The notes beneath the pieces were generated by a model. The model was not told where the DNA came from, made no database searches, and saw nothing but the letters and a program-made list of their open reading frames with translations. From assembly GCA_947579605.1 (NCBI GenBank), contig OX388328.1:12379684-12443683 (forward strand): a stretch of 64,000 nucleotides of DNA, in the 5' to 3' direction. Positions 20,210 to 30,999 of the stretch are shown piece after piece; positions within the stretch are counted from its first letter, which is position 1, and each line of letters opens with the position of its first letter. The DNA comes from Athripsodes cinereus. Its lineage: Eukaryota > Arthropoda > Insecta > Trichoptera > Leptoceridae. The translations under genes and the position numbers were made by a program.

Positions 20210-20794
20210 AAATTACACGAATTACACACCAATTAAAATAATTATCAACTTTTTACATTTAAGGCACTTGTTAAATTGATTTAAGTAAAAAAATAGCGAT
20301 TTGTGACTGATAATTGAAATACTTACTTGCTCGTGCAAATTAAAACAAAAAAGATTCACACGAAACCAACTTATGTCAAAAAATGGGAATTGAAAAATTG
20401 TGAACAACAGCTGTGTAAATAATATGTGTTGTAAATAATTTGTCTTGATTATTATGATTTTCAATACATTAATGTGAAAATAAGAATTTGTTTACATTAT
20501 CCAAAGCAATTTCATGGTAAATTATCCATTTTATTCAACAAAACATAATAAAGGTGTTTTATATTTATTTTTTATTTTATTTATACTTTTATACGTTTAT
20601 TTTATTCGTAGATTTCTTAGAAAATCATAAATCAGATTAAACATCGAGTATTATAATTTAAAATGTGAATGTAACGGATAACAATAGAAAATATCTCTCA
20701 TTCTTTCTGGAAAACATAAAGAAAACTGAAGAAGTAGAATGTCTTGAAAACATGATGTTTTGCATGATGTTATATTAATAAATAAATAAATAAA
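20210..20794. other. AT-rich stretch, no gene seen
   Basis: Very A/T-rich sequence. Repeated ATAA units at 20779-20800 abut the next repeat. No coding signal is seen. Confidence 0.3.
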
Positions 20795-21120
20795 TAAACA
20801 GAGGACGAGTTTTCACAGAAACCATAGGCTGTGTAAACTCCTTTTGGTATGAGACAGGAAAAGTGTTACGATGCTTACGACTCGGCTTAGGCTGGTTTAA
20901 TTAATTACACTTTACCGTGGTATTTACGTTCATGGTCCATCGGAACACCTTTCTGTTTCCTAGTAAAGGGAATTTGAATACTTACGAATAGGCTTAGGCT
21001 ATTTTAAGTGCACTTTACACATGGTATCTACGTTCATATTCCATCGGGATCTGTTTCCTGCTAAAGGGAGTTTGCACAATCTGTTGGTTGTGCAGATTAT
21101 TAGGTGTCTGTTGAGTAATA
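20795..21120. mobile_element. Degraded MITE related to 16086-16259
   Basis: Two similar segments (20855-20985 and 20980-21085) share TGCTTACGA, GGCTTAGGCT, CACTTTAC and CCATCGG. The right end, GGGAGTTTGCACAATCTGTT and TGTCTGTTGAGTAAT, matches the 16086 element. Confidence 0.5.
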
Positions 21121-21134
21121 TATATATAAAGAGT

Positions 21135-21420
21135 TACAATCCATTGGATTGGTCTGCAACGATTTTGGATTTTCTTCTCCATTCCTCCCTATTTTCAGCT
21201 AGTCTCTTTAGTTCTACGTATGTGCCACAGTTCATGTTGTTCTTCAGTTGGTCCATATAAGCGTATTTTGGTCGGCCTCGACCATTTATGCCTTCGGTCC
21301 TACCCTCCGCGATGGTGATAAGCAGTTCTGGATGCCAGATATTGTGGCCAATCCAGTTAGCTCGTTGTTGGCTGATTCTTTTAAGGAATTCAGTAAAACC
21401 AATTTCTTAATAACATTATT
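21135..21420 (-). mobile_element. RTE-like LINE C-terminal fragment
   Basis: The minus strand reads N-W-I-G-H-N-I-W-H, then G-R-G-R-P-K-Y-A-Y-M-D-Q, C-G-T-Y-V-E-L-K-R-L-A-E-N-R-E-E-W-R. This is the WIGH...GRGRP....C..Y..LKRLA..R..WR signature of another LINE C-terminal family. The stop is just past N-G-L. No tail microsatellite is obvious. Confidence 0.7.
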
Positions 21421-21684
21421 TTTGTTATATGTTTCACGCATGTATCATCACTCTTTCACAGTGTCGGCATTTCAAAGACGAATTTTTATGACTGTTTTTT
21501 TTATAATAATTATTATTGTTATTCCATTCTGAATAGATTCACGATCATCGACGAATTAAAAAACTCATGAGCATCGATTTTTTTGTTTACTCTACGTAGT
21601 TGAGAGTGTTATGAAACAACGAATCAAACCGCATAATAGAGAACATGAGTCAGTGTTATACAAAATATAAACCTAAAAATATTA

Positions 21685-21810
21685 TACTCTACCATCACGA
21701 CATATCCGACAAGTGGGTTAGCTAGCAGACCGGCTGCATTAATAAATAAGCAAGTCGACTTCTCCATGCCAACAAAAATCAATAGATACCAACATTCAAA
21801 ATTGATGACA
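21685..21810 (-). mobile_element. SINE-T 3' half
   Basis: ACTCTACCATCACGACATAT, CCGACAAGTGGGTTAGCTAG and CAGACCGGCTGCAT match the inverted family. Confidence 0.65.
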
Positions 21811-21937
21811 TTTTGTGGTACAGGTATTGTCAATTTCCTGATCGTACTGTGTTAATTCTTATGTGAAAATTCCCATAGAAAACCGCATTATACCTACCTT
21901 TGTATATATTATGATAATATGGGATTTGATTTGCGGA

Positions 21938-22755
21938 GCACTCGACACAGAATAATTGGTCTCCCATTCTATGTATGTCGTAACTTTTGGAATGTCCTAC
22001 TGTAAAAGATAATTGTTCGAGGTTTTACCACCCATCACACCGAATGTCCTAATTTTTTTGACACTAAGACAGTGGTTCTTAACCTTTTTGGGGGTACCGA
22101 ACCCCACCAGTTACATATGCATTCATCAAACCCCTCCTAATTTGAAAAATAAAATTAGATTTTTCAAATTCAAAACATGGTATAGTTATATATATAAGTG
22201 TACAAAATGAAAATAAAATATAAAAAACAAAGATCAAAACATTACATTTTAATGGTTAAATCAAAACATGAATCATATTAGGATCATGAATCATATACCT
22301 AATTAATATTTACTTCAAATCAGTGTGACTTCTGTTGTTGCCTTTCAGAAACCAATTCAGAAATTCGCGGCTTTACCTTGGCAAGTGCCACTCTCATGTC
22401 ATTTTCACAATAAAGTCTATTCCTCTTCTTCGTTTTTATATCCAACATCTTTGATTGCTCGCAAAGATATGTTGCAACAAACGGTATAAAAATCTCTTTC
22501 TTAGCAGTAACAGGGTATGTTTCCATTTGTTGACACCAAAACGTTGAGAGCGATATTGTTCTGAAGAGTTGCTGTTGAACCTGGCTCTGCTGAATTTCAA
22601 TGATTTCATCATTTTCCAACTCGCAAAACTCTTGTCTTTAAAATGATTTTCACCGAACTAAGTACTACACTAAGAGGACAGCTTACGTGGTTATATCGTG
22701 CAGCTGATCTGTTGGCTTCCAACTTGTGGGATATGCCATGATGGTATTGTAGTAT
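21938..22755 (+). mobile_element. SINE-T copy split by a hAT element
   Basis: The left part 21938-22069 carries the head (TTGGTCTCCCATTCTATG, CCACCCATCACACCGAATG). The right part resumes GAGGACAGCTTACG and continues to TGGGATATGCCATGATGG. The junction repeat CACTAAGA corresponds to the family sequence CACGAAGA. Confidence 0.8.
22070..22667 (-). mobile_element. hAT-derived element with hATC remnant
   Basis: It is 598 bp and flanked by the 8-bp duplication CACTAAGA (22062-22069 and 22668-22675). The left terminus CAGTGGTTCTTAACCTTTTT is a classic hAT end, and the right terminus is decayed (AAGTACTA). The minus-strand frame 22619-22320 encodes a hAT C-terminal dimerisation segment: F-W-C-Q, Y-P-V-T-A-K-K, Y-L-C-E, then I-K-T-K-K-R-N-R-L, N-D-M-R-V-A-L-A-K-V-K-P-R-I and a natural stop. 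This is like the ZBED5/FAM200 lineage. A few residues are lost between Y-L-C-E and I-K-T-K-K, and the catalytic part is deleted, so it is non-autonomous. Confidence 0.85.
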
Positions 22756-22921
22756 CATAAGGAGTAACAATAGTATTCGTTGCGAGTTAGTATAATATAT
22801 AACACAATTTTTGTACATAGTCGGTGGATCTCTCAAACGTCCAGAGTGTAATTTTTTTTCAAAAATGGAATATTGATTCCAAATTATTTGTCTCATAGAG
22901 TCGCATCTACTGATGGAATAT

Positions 22922-23098
22922 TTTTTTTTTTTAAAAGATATATCTGGGTTTTGTTATAAACCCAAATACAACCTTATACACCTTTCACAGTAAGCTAAAA
23001 GCTTGTGTCGTGAAAGGGGAGTTTGCCGGCACCTGGGATCGAACCCCAGACCTCATGTTCATAAGGCCGAGACTCTACCTCCAGGCTACCGACGAACT
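22922..23098 (-). mobile_element. SINE-A copy
   Basis: The B box is inverted as GGGATCGAACCCC. The A-box region CTACCTCCAGGCTACC ends at GACGAACTC, and the T run at 22922-22935 is the inverted A-tail. Confidence 0.85.
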
Positions 23099-23441
23099 CC
23101 ATAATAATAACCCATAAGCTGAGATATCCACGGAAACAGTTATTGAGAGAAATTGAAATTCTAACGTGCCGATTTTTTATTTGTCGAGTGCTCCACGGAC
23201 AATAACTACTTTTATTAATAGTGTGAAATGAATGATGCACTAATATCAACTATTACTAATTTCAATTAAATATGTATATTGTGGCTTATAGCATTGTTGC
23301 GTGACACTACAAAATAATATATTTGAATTGTATTAGAAGTACTCGATGAATATTTGAATTGCCTTTTATTGATACTAAATTATTGTTGGATATATTAAAC
23401 AGTAATAGGTGCCTTTATTATACATTTCTATTGGTTACTGT

Positions 23442-24060
23442 GGGGCTACTCTTGACACAATCTAAATATATGATCTTAATCTTGTCATGATCTTAACTCT
23501 ACGATGCGCGAAGTGACTACAGTCAAAAATATTACGTGCATGCCAATCCCGCGGTAGCTGAGAATAGTCGTTTTCAACATTTACATGAGTATTATAATAT
23601 GATATAATATCAAGAATGTACCAGACATTGATGTATACATTAATATTGCTGTGATATTTATTAATTTTTATGAAATATATCGTCTAATTTTATCAAAAAG
23701 ATTATTCTTAACTGACGATTGATATATATATATATATATTTACGAAATTAGAAGATAAGTACACTTTTTTTACAAAAATTGATAAGTATCACAACAAACA
23801 AACATATAAATTAACAAACATAAAATATAATAAAATAAAACAGAACAAATATTAATGTATTCATCAATGTCTGGTACGTTCTTGTGGTTATAAATCACAT
23901 AATACAACCATAATACTCATGTAAATGTTGAAAACGACTTTTCTCAGCTACCGCGGGATTGGCATGCACGTATTTTTGACTCTAGTCATCTCGCGCATCG
24001 TAGAGCTTAAGATGTAGACATTATTAAGATTGTATAAAGATCATGTCACGAGTAGCCCTG
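23442..24060. mobile_element. M1 long foldback element, 619 bp
   Basis: The arms of about 190 bases (23442-23635 and 23870-24060) are inverted copies, with GGGGCTACTCTTGACA at the left and GTCACGAGTAGCCCTG at the right. Matching interior blocks include ATTGGCATGCACGTA and ATTTACATGAGTATTAT. The AT-rich spacer holds an (AT)n run at 23722. Ends and inner blocks tie it to the shorter palindromic M1 copies. Confidence 0.8.
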
Positions 24061-24240
24061 GTAGTCTTATAAGAGCCTTTTTTATACTAAGCTTTTGTGT
24101 TATTAATATTATATACTAGTTCTCATACCCGAGATTTAGATGATGACGAATGACTTGATTATGTCGCTTTTTGAGAGTGCAAATACCGTCTCAAGGGATT
24201 CAGTGAATAGTGCAGTTTTCATTGATTATTGTCGATATTA

Positions 24241-24960
24241 GGGCCAATTCTGAATCTTGATGAACTAACTAAACTAACAAATAATAGTTGACTAATATTA
24301 GTCATTATAGTACAAATTCGTATTCAGTATTAGTTACGAACTATAAACAACTATAAACTCGATAACCACCAAGGGCAAACGGTAAAATCTATGTGACAAA
24401 CAATATTAATATTAGTCGGTGATGCCGAAATAAAAAATGTTTTTCACGTTCCGATTTACACTTCTGGCAACAATTTAATAATTGTTATCGCGCGTGAATA
24501 TTGTGAAATGTCAGATTTGCCAGTATATTTTGACGTTCGCATTTGCGTCGGTGGTGGTATAATTTTACAATTTATAGATGCCAAGAGTTGCGAGGACCCT
24601 AAAAATATCCATTTTTTACTTTTAATTGAAAAAACAACTTTAATCTTCCAAAATATAGCAATATTCTGCGAAAAATGACAGCAACTAATAATATTCGCAC
24701 ATTAAAAGTCGCGAATAAAATTCTGCTAAATACAACTAATTGTAGTTCTCAGCTGATGTCAACTAAAATTTCGTTCTGAATACGAAATCCATAGATTCTC
24801 GAAATTTATAGTTGTACCAAGGTGTCAAAATGAACTAGCTAACTAAATTAGTTTTAGTACGGAAAACTGTGAATACGAATTTGAACTAAATATTATGACT
24901 CAACTATCTCCTTACACTTAGTTAGGGCAACTAAACTATTTTATGATTCAGAATTGGACA
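24241..24960. mobile_element. M3 element, copy 1, 720 bp
   Basis: The ends are GGGCCAATTCTGAATC and GATTCAGAATTGGACA, inverted. The flanks both read TA (24239-24240 and 24961-24962). The interior carries repeated AACTAACTAA-type sequence near both ends. It matches the copy at 41472 over its whole length apart from small indels. No transposase is encoded. Confidence 0.8.
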
Positions 24961-25064
24961 TACTGTTTTTACATTCTTGACATATTACCAAACATTTTGT
25001 TGACATTTTACACTCTCGCTCCAATGTTTCCATTACTAATTTTCTGAATGGTTTGATTTGACTT

Positions 25065-25225
25065 GTTTTATTAATGTTATAATTTGATTGTATTTTCTTC
25101 TTCGCCAATTGTTGCTCTCGTCTTGCTCCAACTGCGTTGTGAATGAGGATAATAATTTGTTCTTATGTACAATACAACATGTGAAGGCTGGATGTGTGTA
25201 TGGATAAGCAAAAATAAACAATTGA
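25065..25225 (+). mobile_element. LINE 3' UTR fragment
   Basis: CCAACTGCGTTGTGAATGAG and ACATGTGAAGGCTGG resemble the end at 35500-35600 (CAACTGTGTTGTGAATGAG, ACATGTAAAAGGCTCG). Coding sequence is not preserved. Confidence 0.4.
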
Positions 25226-25429
25226 CCATTGAATGAAGTCACATATTATGTAAATTTTACCCATGAAACTCCCATAAAACAACGTCGCCTTATTCGGTAA
25301 TGCAATTTGACAAACATATCTCGCGAATAGAATGGGGTGCAGGTTCAAGTCCCATCCAAGGAACTGCCAAATAAGTCGAAGTTGTCTGTTCTAAGTCTTA
25401 TATGATTAAATTTACTTAGTGCAATTTTA

Positions 25430-25562
25430 GATTTGTTAGTTGGAAGATATCGCGCTTGTGCGATAAACTCGCCCATAGCACAAATTTATTTGTTCATGTT
25501 TTCATGTCATATTTTTTTCTACTTTTGTTTTTTTGTGCAATAAATCTTTTGATTATTATCTC
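25430..25562 (+). mobile_element. LINE 3' end (GCGATAAACTCGCCC motif)
   Basis: TTGGAAGATATCGCGC and GCGATAAACTCGCCC precede a T-rich 3' UTR. CAATAAATCTTTTGATTATT gives the polyadenylation-like end. Confidence 0.55.
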
Positions 25563-25569
25563 ATATCTC

Positions 25570-26060
25570 ATTTATTAAACAAAACAATATTTGATTCTAC
25601 ATTTTGAACACAATATAAGATTAACAATAAAATTTAAAAATAACATTAAATAACAAAAACCATAAAATATTAAAATAAATTTATGTATATTCAAAATGTA
25701 GAACCCCAACATTATTCGAGTTGATTCTTCCATGATGTTCTATGAAATAGTACAATCATGGGAGATCACTTACAGAGCTACAGGGACAAAAACCTTCTTA
25801 CTATCCTGGTGGACGATAGAAGTACGGCCTTCTGCATGCTGTATTTGAGCCTGTCATCTACTCCCAGTTTTCTGAGATTGTTTGACAGACTCTTAGGTAT
25901 TAAACCATTCACAGACAACACTATAGGCACGATGATTGTGGTAATTGTTCTCCACATATCTTTGATTTCGTGAGCAAGATCAAGATATTTTATTATCTTA
26001 TCTTGCTCAGCTTTATTTAAATTATTATTATTATTATTAGATTTAGTTTTAAATTTCAAT
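25570..26060 (-). mobile_element. LINE C-terminal end plus 3' UTR
   Basis: The minus-strand frame 26059-25778 reads K-I-I-K-Y-L-D-L-A-H-E-I-K-D-M-W, then V-P-I-V-L-S, L-I-P-K-S-L, L-R-K-L-G-V-D-D and A-V-L-L-S-S-T-R-I-V-R-R-F-L. This is the W....V.PIV.....IPK.L...L..LGI......Q...LL.....LR...L block found at the C-terminus of several LINE groups. The 3' UTR with CATGATTGTACTATTTC is shared with the second copy at 46135-46640. Confidence 0.7.
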
Positions 26061-26435
26061 TTGCATAAAATAAGGCATCATCATAATTAGTTTCACTTCC
26101 AGAGAACCTGCTGTCCATTATAGAACTGCTTCCAAGACCTCCGATAAAACTTTTCTTATTTTTTTTTTTTCAAAAGCGTAAAAACGGATCAAACAAATGC
26201 ATACATACAAATGAACATTCTAGTATATCAAAGTAATCAAAAAATGCTACTGGTCTTACCGGAAGCTTTTTTATGATTATAAACCTACCTGCTATATTAA
26301 ATATAAACTTTTATGATACTATTTGTTATGAAATTATTGACACTACTTCTTATACCTAAGTATATTTATTTTACTTTTTTTAATAATCAAATTGTTTGCA
26401 TTTTAAGACTTTAACGGTGTTTGCTTTAGTTTTTT
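26061..26435. other. No gene seen
   Basis: AT-rich sequence with a T run near 26160. No family is recognised. Confidence 0.3.
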
Positions 26436-26733
26436 CTATCTATCTATACTCTCACGCCGTGTCCCAGGAGGAGTAGGCAGAGAGAACGGAACGCCATATA
26501 GATCTATCCTTACAAACTACTTTCGCTTCCTCCACATTCATCCAGTTTCTCATACATGTTCGCCGATTTCTCTTACTCAACACGCGGCCGACCTTTAGGA
26601 TTTGATCCACGTGGTTCTTGGCCGTCCGCGCTTCCTCACACCTCCTCTTTCAGACAAATACCTACATCCTCTTCGTCATTCTTTCATCTTGCATTCGCTC
26701 AACATGTCCAAACCATCGTAACTTATTTTTTTA
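26436..26733 (-). mobile_element. RTE-TATAG fragment
   Basis: From the left it reads, inverted, a (TATC) tail, TCTCACGCCGTGTCCCAGGA, the S-V-L-S-A-Y-P block, and L-S-K-R-N-R-R. One frameshift lies near the D-Q-I-L-K block, and it stops at the L-R-W-F-G-H region (CCAAACCATCGTAACTTA). Confidence 0.8.
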
Positions 26734-27155
26734 ACTTTAGTTTTTTCATTTACCTTTTTTTGTATTCGCTTCAATGAAATAGTCATGTAGGGAAAATGTG
26801 GCTCATTTTTTTTAATTAAGTTTTGAGAGTATTGTAAAAGTGATAGGTTATCCAATTTGAATAAAAGTTTTCTTGTAGTTTCAAGTTCTTAATAAAATCC
26901 AAACTAAAGGGGACTCATAAATACTTTGAATCGAAAGATTCTATGTTCAAATATTGCTTCCATCTCACTACATCGTCACGACATAAACAAAACTTTTCTT
27001 TAGTACAAAAGTTTTGGGTGTATGGGTGTTTTTGGGACGACATTGTGACGCCAAGTAATGTAACCAGTGAATTAATGAAATGCGGCAAACATTCAGGTCA
27101 CTTATAAAAATAAATCATTCAGGATGAGCGGCATACGTCGTCGCTGAAAACAAAG
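26734..27155 (-). other. Mostly unassigned, SINE-T traces
   Basis: CATTCAGGATGAGCGGCATA and CGTCGTCGCTGAA (27110-27150) are a SINE-T centre in inverse orientation. Fainter traces occur from 26975. Confidence 0.4.
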
Positions 27156-27347
27156 TAATAACATAACATTAACATAACAAACATAGACAATTCACACAGA
27201 TCGAGCTAGCCCCAAATTAAGATGAATCTTGTATTATGGGTACTAACACGATGATACACATATTATATACAATGCACTGAACACATATACATGTAACACT
27301 CAGACCCAGGACAATTTGAAAAAGGTCATTCTTCACTTTGCATTGGA
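27156..27347 (-). mobile_element. SINE-B copy lacking its head
   Basis: CATAACATTAACATAAC is the inverted tail. CTTGTATTATGGGTACTAAC and the CAGACCCAGGACAATTTG block follow. It ends at CACTTTGCATTG, just short of the B box. Confidence 0.8.
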
Positions 27348-27351
27348 CTAC

Positions 27352-27598
27352 ATTTTTGGCTGATGTGGTGGGGAAGTAAGCTCCTGCCTTTGAGTCGCGA
27401 GGTATTGGGTTCGATTCCCGGCCATGGCAAAATGAAGAACGGCCCTTTTCAAATTGTCCTGGTTCTGAGTGTTTATGTTTGTATTTAGTGCATTATACAA
27501 TATATGTGTATCGTCGCATTAGTACCCATAATACAAGATTTATATCTGAGTTTGGGACTAGCCCACTCTGTATTAGTTGTTCATAGTATGCTATGTTT
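27352..27598 (+). mobile_element. SINE-B full copy
   Basis: It has a degraded A box, B box GGTTCGATTCC, CCCGGCCATGGCAAAATG, the GTCCTGGTTCTGAGTG body and TTGGGACTAGCCC. With the previous copy it forms an inverted pair with a spacer of a few bases. Confidence 0.8.
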
Positions 27599-28094
27599 AA
27601 TTATATTATTCGGACACTTTCATAAGCTTGAGTACATCTTGTAACCAAATTCAAAATATGAAAGTTACAATATTGTTCTAATGAGGCCAACTTTTATGTT
27701 TCTTTATGGCTTGTCTATAGTTCCTGGTTGATCCAATTATGAGAGAATGTATATTTAATGCCATAGTTGTTGGTGTAAAAAGAGATAATTAAAACTGTTG
27801 TGTTACAAACTAATTATTCATTGATATTTGGATACACCCAGACAAATAAATAAACGAACAAACCAATATTATAATAATTATAACGATATGATTACCTACT
27901 ACAAAGAAAGCTAAAAACTAAGCTTATACTCTGGTCATTTTAAACGGTATTTGGACGGCAAATCACGATAAATTTACATTGTCTTTGGAGCAAATTACTA
28001 TGTAAGTTTTACATGTGAAGCCTTCATAATGTAAGGCTTAGAAAATACAATGTCACCTTATTTAATACCCCCAGACGGGACTTGAACATGGAAC
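27599..28094. other. No gene seen
   Basis: The region is AT-rich. 28065-28095 has GGGACTTGAACATGGAAC, weakly like a tRNA T-arm in inverse orientation, without support for a SINE. Confidence 0.3.
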
Positions 28095-28555
28095 CCATAT
28101 TTTATCAAAAAATTCATTCATTCTTCTTATGGCCCCTCGCAACATGCCCTCCAAATTCCGCAATCAATGTATCGCGTCATCTTTAAGAGCGGCGTGTAAG
28201 TCCTGAAGTTCTCCTTCAAATACGTGTGTGGCACATTCGTGTGTCAGAATATGGTCAATCGTAAGAGCATGTAAGTCCTAAAGTTCTCCTTGGAATGCAT
28301 ATGTAGGACATTCATTTATCACATGGTGGATAGTTTTTGTCATTCCACATGTGCACGCTGGTGAATCAATCCATCCCCATTTGCATTATATGTTAATAGA
28401 AGCGGTACAGTCTACATCACATCTTATACGATTTATTGTACACCATATTTTCCTGAGAAGTGTAAATCCAGGCAGTTCTTCTGTTGGATCTGGCACTAGG
28501 AACGTTAGAATCACTCAACATCATCATAAATGTTACTCAGATCTTTGAACATAAT
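28095..28555 (-). mobile_element. LINE C-terminal zinc-knuckle-like fragment
   Basis: On the minus strand it reads broken segments E-E-L-P-G-F-T-L-L-R-K-I-W-C-T-I-N-R-I-R, then C-T-C-G-M-T-K-T-I-H-H-V-I-N-E-C-P, and G-E-L-Q-D-L-H-A. This matches the C.CG..QT..HI...CP region after the reverse transcriptase domain of many LINEs. The C.CG...H....C residues are visible. Frames shift between segments, so it is a dead copy. A local tandem duplication sits at 28196-28344. Confidence 0.65.
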
Positions 28556-28559
28556 CCAT

Positions 28560-28825
28560 TCCCTTCCTCTTCCCTCCCACTAGTCCTAAAAATGCTCACC
28601 TGCAATTGAATTTATATCATTGCTTTTCTTCTTTCATTCATATTCTTATACATTTACCTTTTATCTTAAATATCAACTATTGCTTCACATTACTTGCTTT
28701 TTTAACTAACGTTTTATCTTACATAACCTAAATTGTAATTGGCTTTAATTTTGCACAATTATTGTTTTGTTTATCATGTAATATAAGCTGTAACTTTAAG
28801 ATTGAAATAAATAAATACATAAAAT
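28560..28825 (+). mobile_element. LINE-like 3' UTR with ATAAATAAAT end
   Basis: The TTGTAATTGGCTTTAATTTT segment recurs at 50375. The region ends GAAATAAATAAATACATAAA, like other LINE ends here. Attribution is tentative. Confidence 0.4.
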
Positions 28826-29776
28826 AGTTCAGGCACCATAATATACTTAATATTTATAGGCAAATACATAAATTCGTATATTTTCATTGCATTAAATAGA
28901 TATAAGCGAGCGAAGCCACTAAGTAAATTATTGTCTAAAAAAACTTGTCACGATTTTCCATTGAGATTCTGCAAAGTGTGTCCAGCGTTTATAATAGATA
29001 GATTAATAATTATTTACTCTGCTTACTGATACGGAAAATTGGTCAAAAACTTTATTTACTTATTTATTCACAATGTTTTTATACACTGAATAAATATTTA
29101 CAGAAGAAATTACCGTATACACTTTACATCGTGATTTTGCTTTTAGAATAATCATATTTTTGCCAATTTTTAGCGATGCAAAAAATGTGTATTATAATAT
29201 CTTATATTTATTTATTTATCTAAGTACGTACTAGTTTTTAAGCCCGGTGTTGTCCAGGAAAATAAGATTCAAATTCAGATAAAAATATTTTTATTGAATT
29301 AATAATATTATATATTTTACACTCAAAATTGAACAGTAGAAAATTGGTTTAATAAAAGGAGACATTTTCTTTTCGTAAAATAGGACGTAACAATTTTGCG
29401 CTGAGACAAAACAGTTAAATAACTGATTCTGTCTGCCTCGGCACGGACCCATGCTCAGTTAAGTAGGTCTTATGATTTACTGTGTTCTCTAAATACTTTT
29501 AAAATAATAATAAATATATAAATTTTACTGGAAAATTGAACATTTTCAAGATTTCTCACGAGTGATGCTTAAAATTTTTCATATAATGTATTTAAATACG
29601 CCGCCGACATTTATTGTCCGTCCCCTGACCCCTACTTATAATTCCTATAGTTCCCGGTCCCTTTGGAGTGTTTGGTATGTGAATTGTAGATTTTCTTTTC
29701 TCAATTTGATTTATGTAGAGATTTTTCTTATTCATTAATTGTATCGGCATTGACTTTGTAACACTTCATTTTAAAT
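28826..29776. other. No gene seen
   Basis: Strongly AT-rich sequence. I see neither coding pattern nor family members. Confidence 0.3.
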
Positions 29777-29993
29777 TATCAAATAAAATAAAATAAATAT
29801 TTATTATTATTTTGTTTTGTGTTACTGTTGAGAAAGACTAACGCACGACCGGTATACTATGTACTATAGATCAGCACCTGATGATGCGAACTCGGAGTCC
29901 GCGAAACCGGTCGTGACTTAGTCTTACTCAACAGTAACACAAAACATAATAATAATAAATATTTAATTTATTTTATTTGATAATTTTTCTTAT
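29777..29993. mobile_element. Palindromic element enclosing hammerhead-like core
   Basis: The arms pair from TTATCAAATAAAATAAA (left) with TTTATTTTATTTGATAA (right), and through GTTACTGTTGAG against CTCAACAGTAAC. The inner arms include ACGACCGGT and ACCGGTCGT. The unpaired centre is about 50 bases and holds the conserved motifs described in the next entry. No coding capacity. Confidence 0.8.
29845..29914 (+). ncRNA. Candidate hammerhead ribozyme, type III topology
   Basis: Seen: CTGATGA at 29878-29884 and GAAA at 29903-29906. Between them lie GCGAACT and AGTCCGC, which pair (one A-C mismatch) around a CGG loop as stem II. ACGACCGG (29845-29852) pairs with CCGGTCGT (29907-29914) as stem III. 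T29853 pairs with A29906, and A29854 is the expected H before the cleavage site. Known: these are the universally conserved hammerhead core elements. Weak point: the stem I region (29855-29877) has only a 5-bp hairpin, CTATG with TATAG, set off from the core, and an extra T follows CTGATGA. Activity may therefore be lost or may depend on other contacts. Confidence 0.55.
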
Positions 29994-30694
29994 TGTTTGT
30001 GTTATTATTATTTTCATTTGTGTTTAGTGTTAATGTGACGTGGTTAGATGGAACAAATCATTATATAGTGATAATCTCGCCACTGCATATCATCACATTT
30101 TTTCTTATGTAAACTGAATTGTTGATTTTGTTATGTGAATGATGATGTGCAAGAAGAATAAAATAAATAAATAAATATGAAAGAAATATATTTTAATCAC
30201 TTCATATCGTAAAAAAGTCGTCCACAAAATAATTTATTTTACTCATGTCCAAGATTTTCAAGAGTATTGAATTTCGTAGAAACATCCAACTATTTCTGCT
30301 TATTTGATAAAATAAGCCATAGACGAGATACGAACAAACATATATACACATGAACGTGCCAAAATATTTTTATTTATTTATTTATTTCGTTGTTTTTAAT
30401 GTCTGTCGGACGACCGACAGCATGCCCGTTACAGAATATTAAATACTAATTACTTTTGAAACATAACTATGAAAAATCATTAAATTTGGGTGTCAGTAGC
30501 TGTTATTGCAAATTTACTTTTTACGAGAAATTCCTAAGAAATGATAAAAATTTATATATATTTATTTTGTGCAGGTGTCAATAATGAGGTGAATATTAAA
30601 AAAAATATATATTAAAAGCAAATAGTCTGATCTTTGTTAGTAAAAATATAAGACATTTAGAATGGGTGACAATTCGCCTCATCGCTGAACTACT
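29994..30694. other. AT-rich; SINE-T trace at 30650
   Basis: AATAAAATAAATAAATAAAT near 30158 looks like a LINE 3' end. AAGACATTTAGAATGGGTG with CCTCATCGCTGAAC (30650-30690) is a minus-strand SINE-T centre. Confidence 0.4.
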
Positions 30695-30880
30695 TACTTA
30701 TGCAACTTTTTCTGTCCACCGCTGAACATAAGCCTCCCCCATTTGTCTCCAGGCATCTCTGTCCTGCGTTTTCTGCAACCAGTTACCAGTGATTCTTCTT
30801 ATGCTGTCAGACCATCGTGTGAGAAGTCTTCCTCTACTTCTTTTGTCTTCACGAGTTCTCCTTTTAAAGGCTCGAGGGAG
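30695..30880 (-). mobile_element. LINE C-terminal fragment (RGR..RWSD family)
   Basis: The minus strand reads E-D-K-R-S-R-G-R-L-L-T-R-W-S-D-S-I-R-R-I-T-G then W-L-Q-K, Q-D-R-D-A-W-R-Q-M-G-E-A-Y-V-Q. It shares this pattern with 39795-40066. Confidence 0.7.
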
Positions 30881-30999
30881 ATGTGAACGTATATTTTTGA
30901 ACCAACCCTAACTTAAGATTGATTGATGTGAAATTTTATTGGCCGCAAAATTTTACCTTTGATTTTCCCGTCTAGAGCCGGTAAGTCTTAACTTCTATG

